Of a stretch of 64,000 nt of DNA, positions 35,401 to 44,198 are shown one piece after another. The position numbers and the translations under genes were made by a program. Numbering within the stretch: the stretch's first letter is position 1; every line of letters begins with the position of its first letter. Below the pieces are notes generated by a model. The model searched no databases and was not told the DNA's origin. It saw nothing but the letters and a program-made list of their open reading frames with translations. Source of the DNA: Spirosoma taeanense (lineage in GTDB: Bacteria > Bacteroidota > Bacteroidia > Cytophagales > Spirosomataceae); NCBI RefSeq assembly GCF_013127955.1, contig NZ_CP053435.1:4278001-4342000 (forward strand), read 5' to 3'.

Positions 35401-37568
35401 CCAGCGGTTTTGCCCAGTATGGTCCCGACGGCGTTCTGGTCAATAACCTTCACCTGGAAGCGGGTTCACAAACGCTGGAAATAAGCAGTACAGAACCTTA
35501 TGGAAACGCTCCTCTGCGGATCACAACGCGAGCCGTCGAGTTGGCGAATCTGGCGCGACTTACGGGGCAGGATACGACCCTGGCCAGCGGGCAGCTGAAC
35601 GGTACAGTCGTTGTGCGCGACTACATGGGCGACGACAATCAGCTTTCATTCATTGGCTCTGTTTACGTCGACAGCCTGCAGGTGACCGGGCAGCCCATTG
35701 GCAACCTGACTGCCCGCTTCAACAACACCGAAGATGGCCGGATCAATGTCAACACGGTTCTGACTGGACCCTACAACGATGCCACCATAACCGGCTTTTA
35801 CAATCCTGAAAATGCCAAACAGGCGCTTAATCTGGCTGTCGCGCTGAAGCGGCTGGATGCCCGCACCATCGAAGCCTTCAGTTTTGGCGAGCTGCGGCAG
35901 GCCAAAGGGCAGCTAACGGGCGACTTCACCGTGGCGGGGGCCATTGACAACCCGCAGCTAAACGGCAGCGTGGCATTCGACTCCGTAGCGTTCAACGTCA
36001 AACAACTCAATGCGACCTATCGCATTGATCAGGAAAGGCTGGCCTTTTCGGGACAGACCATTACGCTGACAGACTTTAATGTGCGCGACGCGCAGGGGCG
36101 CACCCTCGCCACCGATGGTACGGTGGTGCTGCGCAACCTGCCCGATGTGGCTTATAACCTGCGCGTCCGGGCCGACAATTTCCAGGTGCTGAATGCGGCC
36201 CGCAAAGACAACGATTACGCCTATGGCCAGGCGTCTGTCACCGCCGACCTCCGGATAAAAGGCGCCGGAGACAGCCCATCTATTAACGGTACGGTCCGGC
36301 TCGAAGATGGCAGCAAGGTGTCGATCGTGCTGCCGGATGAATCGCTGTCAGTCGATGAGTCGAGCAAGATCGTTACGTTCATTGACCACAATGACTCGCT
36401 CGCAATCCGAAAATACCTGTACCGGCCCAAAGTTGATAGTCTGCCCTCCCGCCTGGCGTTCGATCAGCTGACGAACTCCAATATCTCGCTCGATCTCGAA
36501 GCCGACGAAAAGTCGGAGCTGACCATCGTAATCGATGAGCTGAACGGCGACTACCTGCGGGCGCGGGGCAACGCCCGGCTTAACGTCAGCGTCAATGCCG
36601 CCGGGCAGATATCAGTGCTGGGCCGCTACGACGTAACGGAGGGCGAATACGCCATGACGTATCAGGTGCTGAAGCGGCAGTTCCAGATTCAGAAAGGCGG
36701 CTACATCAGCTTCACGGGCGATCCGCTCCAGGCCGACATCAACATCACCGCCATTTATACGGTGTCTGTCCCCCCCGCCGATCTGATCGGTAACGAGACC
36801 ACGTCCATCGACGCAGCAGCCGCCAAGCGGAAGCTGCCGTTCGACGTGGCGCTGACCATCAGTAACAACCTGGTTGCCCCAAAACTTGATTTCGATATCC
36901 GGCTGCCCGAGGCCGAAGAAGGTTCTGCCGCAGCCTCAACGGCTTTTGCAACAACAATCGAGAATAAACTCCGTACGCTGCGGCAGGATCAGTCGCAGAT
37001 GAACAAGCAGGTATTTGCTCTGCTCGTCCTGAACCGGTTCCTGCCCGAAAATACGGCGGACTTCTTCTCTGGTTCAGACAATGGCGGACTGAATACCCAG
37101 GCTGAGGGCATTGCCCGAACCAGCGTCAGCAAGCTGATCTCCGACCAGTTGGGGCGCCTGGCATCGGGTGTGCTGAAAGGTTTTGATGTAGACTTTAACC
37201 TGCTGTCGCAGACGGGCAGCGCCAATACCGGCGGGACCACCAACGGTGCCCGGACAGACCTGAACGTAGGTCTGTCGAGAAGCTTTCTGGAGGGGCGTCT
37301 GACGGTATCCGTCGGGCGGAACTTCGTTCTTGAAAACGCAGCCCAGAGTGCTACCCGAAACCCCAACGAGGTCTTCGACAACGTCTCAGTGAACTACAAC
37401 ATTACGCGGGATGGCCGCTATGTGCTGCGGGCCTACCGGCGCAATGACTACCAGGCGGTGCTGGATGGCTACATCATTGAAACGGGTATTGGCTTCATTA
37501 TTACGGTTGATTACAATACGCTGGCCGACCTTTTCAATGGGTCGCCCGGCAACCCCGCGCTGAACTGA
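32493..37568 (+). CDS. tamB: Translocation/assembly module protein TamB
   Basis: At 1691 residues this is a full-length TamB-type (DUF490, AsmA/VPS13-like) protein. One N-terminal membrane helix (residues about 8-30) anchors it in the inner membrane. The rest is an almost unbroken run of amphipathic beta-strand repeats forming a periplasm-spanning hydrophobic groove. The conserved C-terminal TamB domain covers about the last 400 residues (YDVTEGEYAMTYQVLKRQF, IQKGGYISFTGDPLQADINI). TamB-like proteins carry phospholipids or help insert outer-membrane proteins, with a TamA partner. The partner gene (TamL) starts 2 bp after this stop. A Thr/Ala-rich low-complexity stretch lies near residues 290-310. 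Confidence 0.93.
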   Translation: MSVTKSLVRILLGLLAIVLLLAGFVVLVATTPWGQQFVTRQVNSYLAQKLKSPFHIGRVRYSIPDYIELEDVFFKTPKGDTLLNGGRMRVDLDMWGLLNNRVALNQIELERIRLNVRRTLPDTTFNFQYVLNAFDTSTEPEPADTVATPMAITLTGITLKDVRINYKDDVVGADVNAYVDSLRANFDKTDVYKSQYHLSDVSVDGLNVFTRLYEGLPTPDSPASDPADSLDIGLGKWTVNRTKWDVRVETADFRTQGSIGRLAMETDYFYLNGAKIGIRSLDLANSNIAATLTKPTKKAATTAPAATTSTTATGPGWQARLTNVRFANNRLRFDDETAPRQQTGLDYSHLDLQSLGINGRFLVYQDLGSRGQRVSGQLRNGRFRASSGFVLQQMNGDVLYTDTTTTITRFLFQTPTSLLRDQLVLRYDSLGQLTNPRFASRVSVRVNLRDTRLSVADVLQLAPDLADTPPFAANSGGVFRFNAKATGTLAALYVPRFEFDLLTGTQIRASGRLTNVTDPNRIGVDLTIQNASTSLADINKLAPKGSIPSSIALPPSLRLTGKLRGKLDDLTLDANLRTEWGTADFDGTLAGFVAGRNQAYKGTLTLDQFDAGKWLKQTGTVGKLTGRATVNGRGIDVNTLSTRFDLNVQSADIQGYRYQNLDATGNLTNGALAITGTLKDPNANLSLDMNVGLKGEFPSVEGQTVINELNLQPLKLYTDPLSLKGRIILDMASTDPARPVGTISASDAVVTLQGKSYPVDSLYARLTADGTMKGVVAQVPGARLNLNGQFEYASLYDILAGEISRYVAIPDLTYKKIPPPYAFTLNLKAYQNPLLRAFVPALTRLDTVRLNAYLDNQRDTTLSATLRTGVVVYDTNTVRGSDLALRAVNNQLFVNGNVNELDLNGLTIGPTSLTGTAANNRFQFAVISKDSINQPRHALAGTLSIVEKNYRLQLARNGLLTNYEPWTADTSGFAQYGPDGVLVNNLHLEAGSQTLEISSTEPYGNAPLRITTRAVELANLARLTGQDTTLASGQLNGTVVVRDYMGDDNQLSFIGSVYVDSLQVTGQPIGNLTARFNNTEDGRINVNTVLTGPYNDATITGFYNPENAKQALNLAVALKRLDARTIEAFSFGELRQAKGQLTGDFTVAGAIDNPQLNGSVAFDSVAFNVKQLNATYRIDQERLAFSGQTITLTDFNVRDAQGRTLATDGTVVLRNLPDVAYNLRVRADNFQVLNAARKDNDYAYGQASVTADLRIKGAGDSPSINGTVRLEDGSKVSIVLPDESLSVDESSKIVTFIDHNDSLAIRKYLYRPKVDSLPSRLAFDQLTNSNISLDLEADEKSELTIVIDELNGDYLRARGNARLNVSVNAAGQISVLGRYDVTEGEYAMTYQVLKRQFQIQKGGYISFTGDPLQADINITAIYTVSVPPADLIGNETTSIDAAAAKRKLPFDVALTISNNLVAPKLDFDIRLPEAEEGSAAASTAFATTIENKLRTLRQDQSQMNKQVFALLVLNRFLPENTADFFSGSDNGGLNTQAEGIARTSVSKLISDQLGRLASGVLKGFDVDFNLLSQTGSANTGGTTNGARTDLNVGLSRSFLEGRLTVSVGRNFVLENAAQSATRNPNEVFDNVSVNYNITRDGRYVLRAYRRNDYQAVLDGYIIETGIGFIITVDYNTLADLFNGSPGNPALN

Positions 37569-37570
37569 TT

Positions 37571-40039
37571 ATGATAAACGGTATAAAGCAGATTACCGGT
37601 CGCCTATCTTTCGTTCGGGCAGAAGCGACTGAAACCATAACCCGAACAATTCGCCCCGGCTTACCAGCGGGGGCTGGCTGGCCACTTCCTCCGGTACTGC
37701 GCTGGCTTTGCTTTGCTCTTTTATTAAGTCTTAATGCCTGTAATATCGCGAAACACCTGCCCGCCAAAGAGCGGCTATACATGGGTACCGATATTGTGAT
37801 GCACGCGGATTCGACGGTTTCTGAAACCGAGCAGTCGGCGCTGGAAGACCAGCTCATGACCCTGGCCCGGCCCCGGCCCAACAAGCAGCTTTTCGGCTAT
37901 CCATACAAAGTGGGATTATACTACCTGTTTGGCGAACCACGCAGTAAAAATGGGTTTCGGTCCTGGTTCCGGCGTAAGTTTGGTGAAGAGCCAGTGTTTG
38001 CCAGCGCTAAGGCCATTTCGTCGAGTATTCCCATCTGGGAAGCCACGCTGAAAAACGAAGGTTATTTTGGCTCGCAGGTAAGCGGAGAGCTTAAGGAGGA
38101 AGGCTACAAGGCGAGGGGCGTCTATCAGGTCAACGTAAAACCCCGGTTTTACATTGATTCCGTAGCCTTTTATTTGACCGATTCATCAGTCGTCCAGAAG
38201 GCTCTACGGGCTACCTCGGACCGAACTATCTTCAAGAAGGGCGATCCCTACCGCTTCGATAACATCAAGCTGGAACGCGAGCGCATCAGTCAGGCCATCA
38301 AGCAGCGCGGTTTCTATTACTTCCTGCCCGATTACATAACCATCCTGGCAGATAACGATTCGGCCAACCACCAGACGACGCTCATCTTCGCCATTAAACC
38401 CGACATGCCCGCTGCAGCCGGGGTTCCTTATTACATCCGCGATATATTCATTTATCCCAACTACAACCTGTCGACGGCCCGCCAGGATACCAACCTACGT
38501 CGGGCATATCAGTCCGATCAGCAGTTTATAATCGTTGACTCAACGCGACGCTTTAACCCCAAATTATTCCGTGATGTTGTTACGCTCCAGCATGGCAGTC
38601 GCTATAATGCCCGGCAGCAGGATCTGACGCTGTCGCGGCTTATTAACGTAGGCGCATTTAAGTTTGTCCGGAACCGTTTCGACCCGGCGCAGCAGGGCGA
38701 CTCGGCGGTGCTGGACGTGCACTATTACCTGACGCCCTATCCGGCCAAGTCCATGCGGCTGGAACTGGACGGCACGTCGCGTTCCAACAACTTCAGCGGT
38801 ACGCAGGCCATCCTGAGCTGGCGGGACCGTAACTTCCTCCGGCGGGCCGAACTTCTGACGGTCAATGCCAACGTAGGGATTGAATTTCAGGTTGGTGCGG
38901 GCGATCAGAGCCTGACCAATTATCGCTACGGGGCTGATGCGACGCTGAGTTTCCCGCGTCTGGTCAGTCCGCTGAGCTTCCGGGCCGATCAGCGGCAGGC
39001 GCTGCCTAAAACCAACGTAACGATGGGCTACCAGACTAACATCCGGGGCGGACTGTACCGGATTAATGCCTTTCAGACTACCTTCGGTTACGCATGGCGG
39101 CAAAGCCAGCGGCTCGAACACGTCTTTCAGCCCTTCAACGCAAACTATACCTTTGTGCCGCTCGATAAGGTCGATTCCCGGTTCTATGATATCCTGATCG
39201 ATCCGGAAGTGCCCGACGTCATCAAAGCTCAGTACAATAACATACTGTCATCAGATCAGCTGATACTCAGTACGCTCTACACCCTCAATTATACCTCGTC
39301 GCCCCGTATTCCTTTACCGACTACGTTCCGGATCACGTCCAACGTTGAAGTAGCCGGCAACCTGGCCAACCTGCTGACCAAACAACAGGTGCCCGGTCAG
39401 CAGACAACCATTTTCAAGGTCCCTTTTGCCCAGTTTCTGCGCCTGGATGGCGACTTCCGTTTATACCGGCGACTGGGTAAGAACCTGAACTGGGCAAATC
39501 GGCTTTTTACGGGCGTTGGGATTCCGTACGGGAACTCGAAGGGATTTCAGCTTCCGCTGGCCCGGCAGTATTTTGTGGGAGGGAGCAACAGCATCCGGGC
39601 CTTTAGACCGCGTGCCATCGGGCCGGGTCTGTACACCCGCGATACGATTCGTAACGTACCTACCTTCCAGGACGGTGGGGGGGATATCCGGCTGGAGGCT
39701 AACACAGAACTACGGGCAAAACTTAACAAGTATCTCGAACTGGCCTTCTTCGTTGACGCGGGCAACATCTGGACCTACTACCCAGCCGCCCGTTTCACCG
39801 CCGATCCGCAGGCTACGGCGTTTACGTCTGAATTTTACAAACAGGTCGCTGTCGGTACCGGGGTGGGGCTTCGGATCGACCTCTCTTATTTCCTGCTGCG
39901 CTTTGATCTGGCCACCCCCCTTCGAAAACCCTATAAAACCAACGGCAGCGAATGGGTTATTGACCAGATCAATTTCCGCGACCGCGACTGGCGCAAGCAG
40001 AATCTGGTGTTCAATATTGGGGTGGGCTACCCGTTCTGA
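37571..40039 (+). CDS. tamL: TamL, lipoprotein TamA/BamA-family outer-membrane protein
   Basis: An 822-residue Omp85-superfamily protein. POTRA-like domains occupy about residues 60-400 (FASAKAISSSIPIWEATLKN, YNARQQDLTLSRLINVGAFK), then a 16-strand barrel to the C-terminal Phe (VFNIGVGYPF), with the lid-loop lock region GGSNSIRAFRPRAIGPGLY near residue 675. A lipobox (LSLNAC, Cys 57) identifies the lipidated TamA homologue known as TamL in Bacteroidota. The lipobox is preceded by an unusually long segment of about 43 residues before the hydrophobic core, and no internal ATG, GTG or TTG start removes it. It is coupled to tamB and should form the outer-membrane end of the TamB bridge. Confidence 0.92.
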   Translation: MINGIKQITGRLSFVRAEATETITRTIRPGLPAGAGWPLPPVLRWLCFALLLSLNACNIAKHLPAKERLYMGTDIVMHADSTVSETEQSALEDQLMTLARPRPNKQLFGYPYKVGLYYLFGEPRSKNGFRSWFRRKFGEEPVFASAKAISSSIPIWEATLKNEGYFGSQVSGELKEEGYKARGVYQVNVKPRFYIDSVAFYLTDSSVVQKALRATSDRTIFKKGDPYRFDNIKLERERISQAIKQRGFYYFLPDYITILADNDSANHQTTLIFAIKPDMPAAAGVPYYIRDIFIYPNYNLSTARQDTNLRRAYQSDQQFIIVDSTRRFNPKLFRDVVTLQHGSRYNARQQDLTLSRLINVGAFKFVRNRFDPAQQGDSAVLDVHYYLTPYPAKSMRLELDGTSRSNNFSGTQAILSWRDRNFLRRAELLTVNANVGIEFQVGAGDQSLTNYRYGADATLSFPRLVSPLSFRADQRQALPKTNVTMGYQTNIRGGLYRINAFQTTFGYAWRQSQRLEHVFQPFNANYTFVPLDKVDSRFYDILIDPEVPDVIKAQYNNILSSDQLILSTLYTLNYTSSPRIPLPTTFRITSNVEVAGNLANLLTKQQVPGQQTTIFKVPFAQFLRLDGDFRLYRRLGKNLNWANRLFTGVGIPYGNSKGFQLPLARQYFVGGSNSIRAFRPRAIGPGLYTRDTIRNVPTFQDGGGDIRLEANTELRAKLNKYLELAFFVDAGNIWTYYPAARFTADPQATAFTSEFYKQVAVGTGVGLRIDLSYFLLRFDLATPLRKPYKTNGSEWVIDQINFRDRDWRKQNLVFNIGVGYPF

Positions 40040-40063
40040 TCAGCCTGATTAGGCGAGAAGCCT

Positions 40064-40795
40064 TTAGGAAGATGGCCGCTTTTCCAGCACGGGCCGGAGC
40101 ACATTCCAGACCGTATTGGCTACAATTCGGTGGCCGGCGGGCGTTGGATGAATACCATCGGGTTGATTCAGTTTCGGTACTCCGCCCACGCCTTCGAGCA
40201 GGAACGGTATCAGAATCGCCTTGTTTTTTTCAGCGAGTTCCCTGAACAGGTCACGGAACTCGCGGGTGTAGCTGGTCCCCATGTTCGGTGGAATCTGCAT
40301 ACCGGCCAGGACCAGCGTGGTCCCTGGGCTTTTACGCCGAACGGTATCCATGATGGCCTGCAGGTTCTGCCGCGTCGACGCCAGAGGCAGGCCCCGCAGC
40401 CCGTCGTTGCCACCCAGTTCCAGCACAAATACGGCCACCGGCTGACGCATGACCCAGCCAATCCGACTTTTACCGCCCGCCGTTGTTTCGCCACTCAGCC
40501 CGGCGTTAACGACGGTGTAGTTCAAACCCGCCGAATCGATCTTCTGACCCACCAGCGCCGGAAACGCCTGCTGCGGTTCGACACCGTACCCGGCGGTCAG
40601 GCTGTTGCCATAGAACAGAATAACTTGCTTTTTGGCGGGTGCCTCAGGGGTTGAACCGGCCGAGCGTCCGGTGGCTGCGCTGGCTTCCTGCTCGCTGGTT
40701 TTCGTGTCGGACGAGCCACACCCCCAGACCGTTAAGACCAGCATCAGGCCGCTTATCACGGAATATGGCATTCGGGTTATCATCGAGAACTTCAT
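40064..40795 (-). CDS. tesA: TesA-like SGNH esterase/lysophospholipase lipoprotein
   Basis: A 243-residue periplasmic hydrolase. The N-terminus has a lipoprotein signal with Cys in LTVWGCGSS, then a Ser/Ala/Pro linker. SGNH blocks are complete: ILFYGNSLTAGYGV (nucleophile Ser in GNSL), NAGLSGETTAGG (Gly), LELGGNDGLRG (Asn) and DGIHPTPAGHRIVA (Asp and His). This pattern matches TesA, the thioesterase I/protease I/lysophospholipase L1 of E. coli. The gene diverges from ybbA-ybbP-like genes, the same arrangement as tesA, ybbA and ybbP in E. coli, which strengthens the assignment. Its physiological substrate remains unknown. Confidence 0.88.
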   Translation of the reverse strand: MKFSMITRMPYSVISGLMLVLTVWGCGSSDTKTSEQEASAATGRSAGSTPEAPAKKQVILFYGNSLTAGYGVEPQQAFPALVGQKIDSAGLNYTVVNAGLSGETTAGGKSRIGWVMRQPVAVFVLELGGNDGLRGLPLASTRQNLQAIMDTVRRKSPGTTLVLAGMQIPPNMGTSYTREFRDLFRELAEKNKAILIPFLLEGVGGVPKLNQPDGIHPTPAGHRIVANTVWNVLRPVLEKRPSS

Positions 40796-40878
40796 CTTGA
40801 ATACGTGGGTTAATCGTAAATTACAGTACGACGGGCCATTCTGTGCTAATTAAAGGACCAGACACCTTATTTTGTTCC

Positions 40879-41583
40879 ATGAGCATCCTACGCGTTGAGA
40901 ATCTGACGAAAACTTACCAGAGCGGGGGGCGCAGCCTGACCGTATTGCACGACGTTAATTTTACGCTTGAACCCGGCGATACATTCGCCATTGTTGGGCC
41001 ATCGGGCAGTGGCAAAACCACCCTGCTCGGTCTGTGCGCCGGACTCGACCGGGCTTCCTCGGGCAGCGTTTATCTGAACGATATTCGCCTGGATACACTC
41101 AGCGAAGACCAGCGGGCGGCCGTCCGAAACCAGTACGTCGGTTTTATCTTCCAGAATTTTCAGCTCCTGCCGACACTAACGGCCCTCGAGAACGTAATGG
41201 TGCCGCTTGAGCTGCGGGGCGAAAAGGGCGCCCAGAAAACCGCCCAGGCCCTGCTGGAGCGCGTTGGTCTGGGTCAGCGCGGCCACCACTACCCTACCCA
41301 GCTATCGGGGGGTGAGCAGCAGCGTGTATCGCTCGCCCGGGCCTTCGCTAACCGGCCCCGCCTGCTGTTTGCCGACGAACCCACCGGCAATCTTGATGCC
41401 GACACCAGTGCGACCGTCGTTGATCTGCTGTTTGAGCTCAACCGCGAAGCCGGCACAACGCTCGTACTCGTTACGCACGATCTGGAACTGGCTTCCCGTA
41501 CCCAGCGCGTCATTCGCATTAAGGGAGGTACGGTCGTGTCCGATACGAAAGCGGAACCGGTCGAAATTTCGTCCCGACCATAA
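40879..41583 (+). CDS. ybbA: ABC transporter ATP-binding protein, YbbA/LolD family
   Basis: A 234-residue ATPase starting at MSILRVENLTKTYQ (ATG at 40879; 12 further codons are open upstream but do not fit the family). Walker A is GPSGSGKTTLLG (about residues 38-49), the Q-loop follows in FQNFQLLPTLTALENV, the signature is LSGGEQQRVSLARAFANRP, Walker B is LLFADEPTGNLD and the H-loop is LVTHDLELA. It belongs to the MacB/LolD class of mechanotransmission ABC proteins. It should drive the large FtsX-type permease encoded 47 bp downstream. Confidence 0.93.
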   Translation: MSILRVENLTKTYQSGGRSLTVLHDVNFTLEPGDTFAIVGPSGSGKTTLLGLCAGLDRASSGSVYLNDIRLDTLSEDQRAAVRNQYVGFIFQNFQLLPTLTALENVMVPLELRGEKGAQKTAQALLERVGLGQRGHHYPTQLSGGEQQRVSLARAFANRPRLLFADEPTGNLDADTSATVVDLLFELNREAGTTLVLVTHDLELASRTQRVIRIKGGTVVSDTKAEPVEISSRP

Positions 41584-41630
41584 ACTGCCCCTCACGTAAA
41601 GGCGCCTGGTCCTATAATTAGAACCCACCC

Positions 41631-44195
41631 ATGGATACCCCACGGTTTAAAGATACTCTATTACCCCGTCCCGGTTTCGGCTGGCTGTTCCGGATGGCCT
41701 GGCGCGACAGCCGCCGGAGTCGGCAGCGGCTACTGCTGTTTATGTCGGCCATTGTGCTGGGCATTGCCGCCCTGGTGGCTATTAACTCCTTTGGCGACAA
41801 TCTCGCCAAAAGCATCGACGAGCAGGCCCGCGAACTCCTTGGCGCCGACCTGACGCTCTCGTGGTCACGCCCGCCCTCGCGCCCAACGCAGCAACTTATA
41901 AAAGCCATGGGTCGCGACCGGGCCTATGAGGTTTCGTTTGCTTCCCTGGTTTCCATTCCCAGAACCGGCGGAGTCAGGCTGGCGCAGGTAAAAGGGCTAC
42001 AAGGTAACTTTCCCTACTACGGTACGTGGGAAGTCGAACCCGCTTCGGCCATCCAAACATTTCGGCGGGGTAACAGCCAGGTCGCGCTGGTAGACGACGC
42101 CTTACTGGTTCAACTGGGCGCGCAGCCCGGCGACTCCGTTCGGGTAGGTAACCTGTCGTTTCTGATTGCGGGGCGGGTGACAAAAACCCCGGGGCAGGCG
42201 GCTATTGCGGCTACCGTTGCGCCAACGGTTTTTATTCCAAATGCTTACCTGGCAAACACCGGCCTGCTCCAACGCGGCAGCCGGATCAACTACAAATACT
42301 ATTACCAGTTTGCCCCCGGTACCGACGTAGCGGCTTATCTCAAGAAATACGCGGCCCGGCTGGATAAAGACGGGGTCAACTCAGACACCATTGCCGAACG
42401 TAAACGGCAGACCGGCCGCTCGTTCGGGGACTTAACTAAATACCTTAGCCTGGTTGCCTTTGTGGCTCTACTGCTGGGTTGTGTAGGTGTCGCCAGCGCG
42501 GTGCAGTTGTACGTAAAGGAAAAAGTGTCGTCGGTTGCCATCCTGCGAACGCTCGGTGCCAGCGGTCGGCAGGCGCTGCTGATCTATCTGCTCCAGACCG
42601 CCATCATGGGCCTGCTGGGCGCTACGCTGGGTGCCGTGCTGGGGTCAGCGGTACAGCTGCTTCTGCCCCGCGTATTCGGAAATTTCCTGCCCATTACGGT
42701 GCAGACCGACCTGTCGGGTCCTGCGATTCTGAGCGGCATCGGTACGGGCCTGCTGATTTCGGTGCTGTTTGCCCTGCTGCCCCTGCTGGCTATTCGGAAC
42801 GTATCGCCCCTTCGCACGCTCCGCACATCCTACGAGGCCGATTTGAGCGGTCGTGATCCGTTTCGCTGGTTGGTGTACCTGCTGGTCCTTGGTTTCATTA
42901 TCGGCTTCGCGTACCTCCAGACCCGGAACCTCTCGCTGGCGGCTGGGTTTACCGGCGGACTCGCCCTGGCCTTTGGCATTCTGACCGCTTTGGGCCTGGG
43001 GCTGATCTGGCTCGTGCGCCGGTTTTTTCCGGCTTCATGGAGTTACGTCTGGCGGCAGAGTCTGGCGAATCTGTATCGTCCCAACAACCAGACGCTCATC
43101 CTCGTTACGGCCATTGGTCTGGGCGCGTTTCTGATCGCTACGTTGTATCTCACGCAGGGTCTGCTGCTCGGTCGGGTCGAGCTGTCGGGCAGCGGCAAAC
43201 AACCGAATATGGTGCTGTTCGACATTCAGAACGAGCAGCTCGCCGGCGTCCGGTCGCTGGTGAAGCAGCAGAAACTGCCCGTTTTGCAGGAAGTCCCCGT
43301 CGTGACGATGCGCCTGTCCGACATCAACGGGCGTACCGCCGAAGCCATCCGGAAGGATACCGCCATAAAAGTACCCAACTGGGCCTTTACCCGCGAGTAC
43401 CGCATCACCTACCGCGATTCGCTGATTTCGTCGGAAAAGCTGGCGGCCGGTAAAGCGCCTTATCAGGCCGACGGCAACATCTATGTTTCTGTCGAAAAAG
43501 ATTTTCTCGACCGGCTACACCTCAAACTGGGCGATACGCTCAACTTCAACGTACAGGGCGCCCCTATTCCGGTCATCGTCGGCGGCACCCGCGAGGTCGA
43601 CTGGAACCGGGTGCAAACGAACTTCCTGCTTGTATTCCCGACCGGCGTGCTGGAACAGGCCCCGCAATTTCACGTCCTGATGACGCGGGTGCCCGACAAC
43701 CAGACCTCGGCCATGTTGCAGCGGGGTCTGGTCAGCCGCTTTCCCAACGTGTCGGCCATTGATCTCGGTCTGATTTTGAAAACGGTAGACGAAATTCTTG
43801 AGCAGATTTCGTTCGTCATTCGGTTCATGGCCCTCTTCAGTATCCTGACGGGACTGCTGGTGCTGGCCAGTTCAGTCGTCATCAGCAAATACCAGCGGCT
43901 GCGCGAAAGCGTCCTGCTCCGAACGCTCGGTGCCAGCCGAAGCCAGATTCTGCGGATTACAGCCCTTGAATACGGTCTGCTGGGCCTCCTGGCGGCTTTG
44001 TCGGGTATTCTGCTGTCGCTGGCCAGCACCTGGACGCTGGCACGGTTCGTTTTTGAAGTTCCATACCGCCCGGCCCTTGTACCGCTGGCCGTTGTAGCTG
44101 GTATCGTTACGGTATTGACAGTCGTAATCGGCGTCTTCAACAGCCGCGAGGTGCTGGTCCGCCCCCCGCTGGACGTTCTGCGGGCAGAAGGCTAA
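41631..44195 (+). CDS. ybbP: Large FtsX-family ABC permease, YbbP type
   Basis: An 854-residue membrane protein with an N-terminal helix (residues about 28-48) after a basic WRDSRRSRQRL stretch, a periplasmic MacB-like domain, a first FtsX block of helices (about 265-400), further helices (about 415-520), a second periplasmic domain and a second FtsX block (about 730-850, ending PPLDVLRAEG). The duplicated FtsX architecture of about 10 helices is that of YbbP. With YbbA it forms a type VII ABC complex that is thought to extract lipophilic molecules from the inner membrane and hand them to the TesA-like hydrolase encoded divergently. That role is inferred from synteny. Confidence 0.9.
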   Translation: MDTPRFKDTLLPRPGFGWLFRMAWRDSRRSRQRLLLFMSAIVLGIAALVAINSFGDNLAKSIDEQARELLGADLTLSWSRPPSRPTQQLIKAMGRDRAYEVSFASLVSIPRTGGVRLAQVKGLQGNFPYYGTWEVEPASAIQTFRRGNSQVALVDDALLVQLGAQPGDSVRVGNLSFLIAGRVTKTPGQAAIAATVAPTVFIPNAYLANTGLLQRGSRINYKYYYQFAPGTDVAAYLKKYAARLDKDGVNSDTIAERKRQTGRSFGDLTKYLSLVAFVALLLGCVGVASAVQLYVKEKVSSVAILRTLGASGRQALLIYLLQTAIMGLLGATLGAVLGSAVQLLLPRVFGNFLPITVQTDLSGPAILSGIGTGLLISVLFALLPLLAIRNVSPLRTLRTSYEADLSGRDPFRWLVYLLVLGFIIGFAYLQTRNLSLAAGFTGGLALAFGILTALGLGLIWLVRRFFPASWSYVWRQSLANLYRPNNQTLILVTAIGLGAFLIATLYLTQGLLLGRVELSGSGKQPNMVLFDIQNEQLAGVRSLVKQQKLPVLQEVPVVTMRLSDINGRTAEAIRKDTAIKVPNWAFTREYRITYRDSLISSEKLAAGKAPYQADGNIYVSVEKDFLDRLHLKLGDTLNFNVQGAPIPVIVGGTREVDWNRVQTNFLLVFPTGVLEQAPQFHVLMTRVPDNQTSAMLQRGLVSRFPNVSAIDLGLILKTVDEILEQISFVIRFMALFSILTGLLVLASSVVISKYQRLRESVLLRTLGASRSQILRITALEYGLLGLLAALSGILLSLASTWTLARFVFEVPYRPALVPLAVVAGIVTVLTVVIGVFNSREVLVRPPLDVLRAEG

Positions 44196-44198
44196 GGT

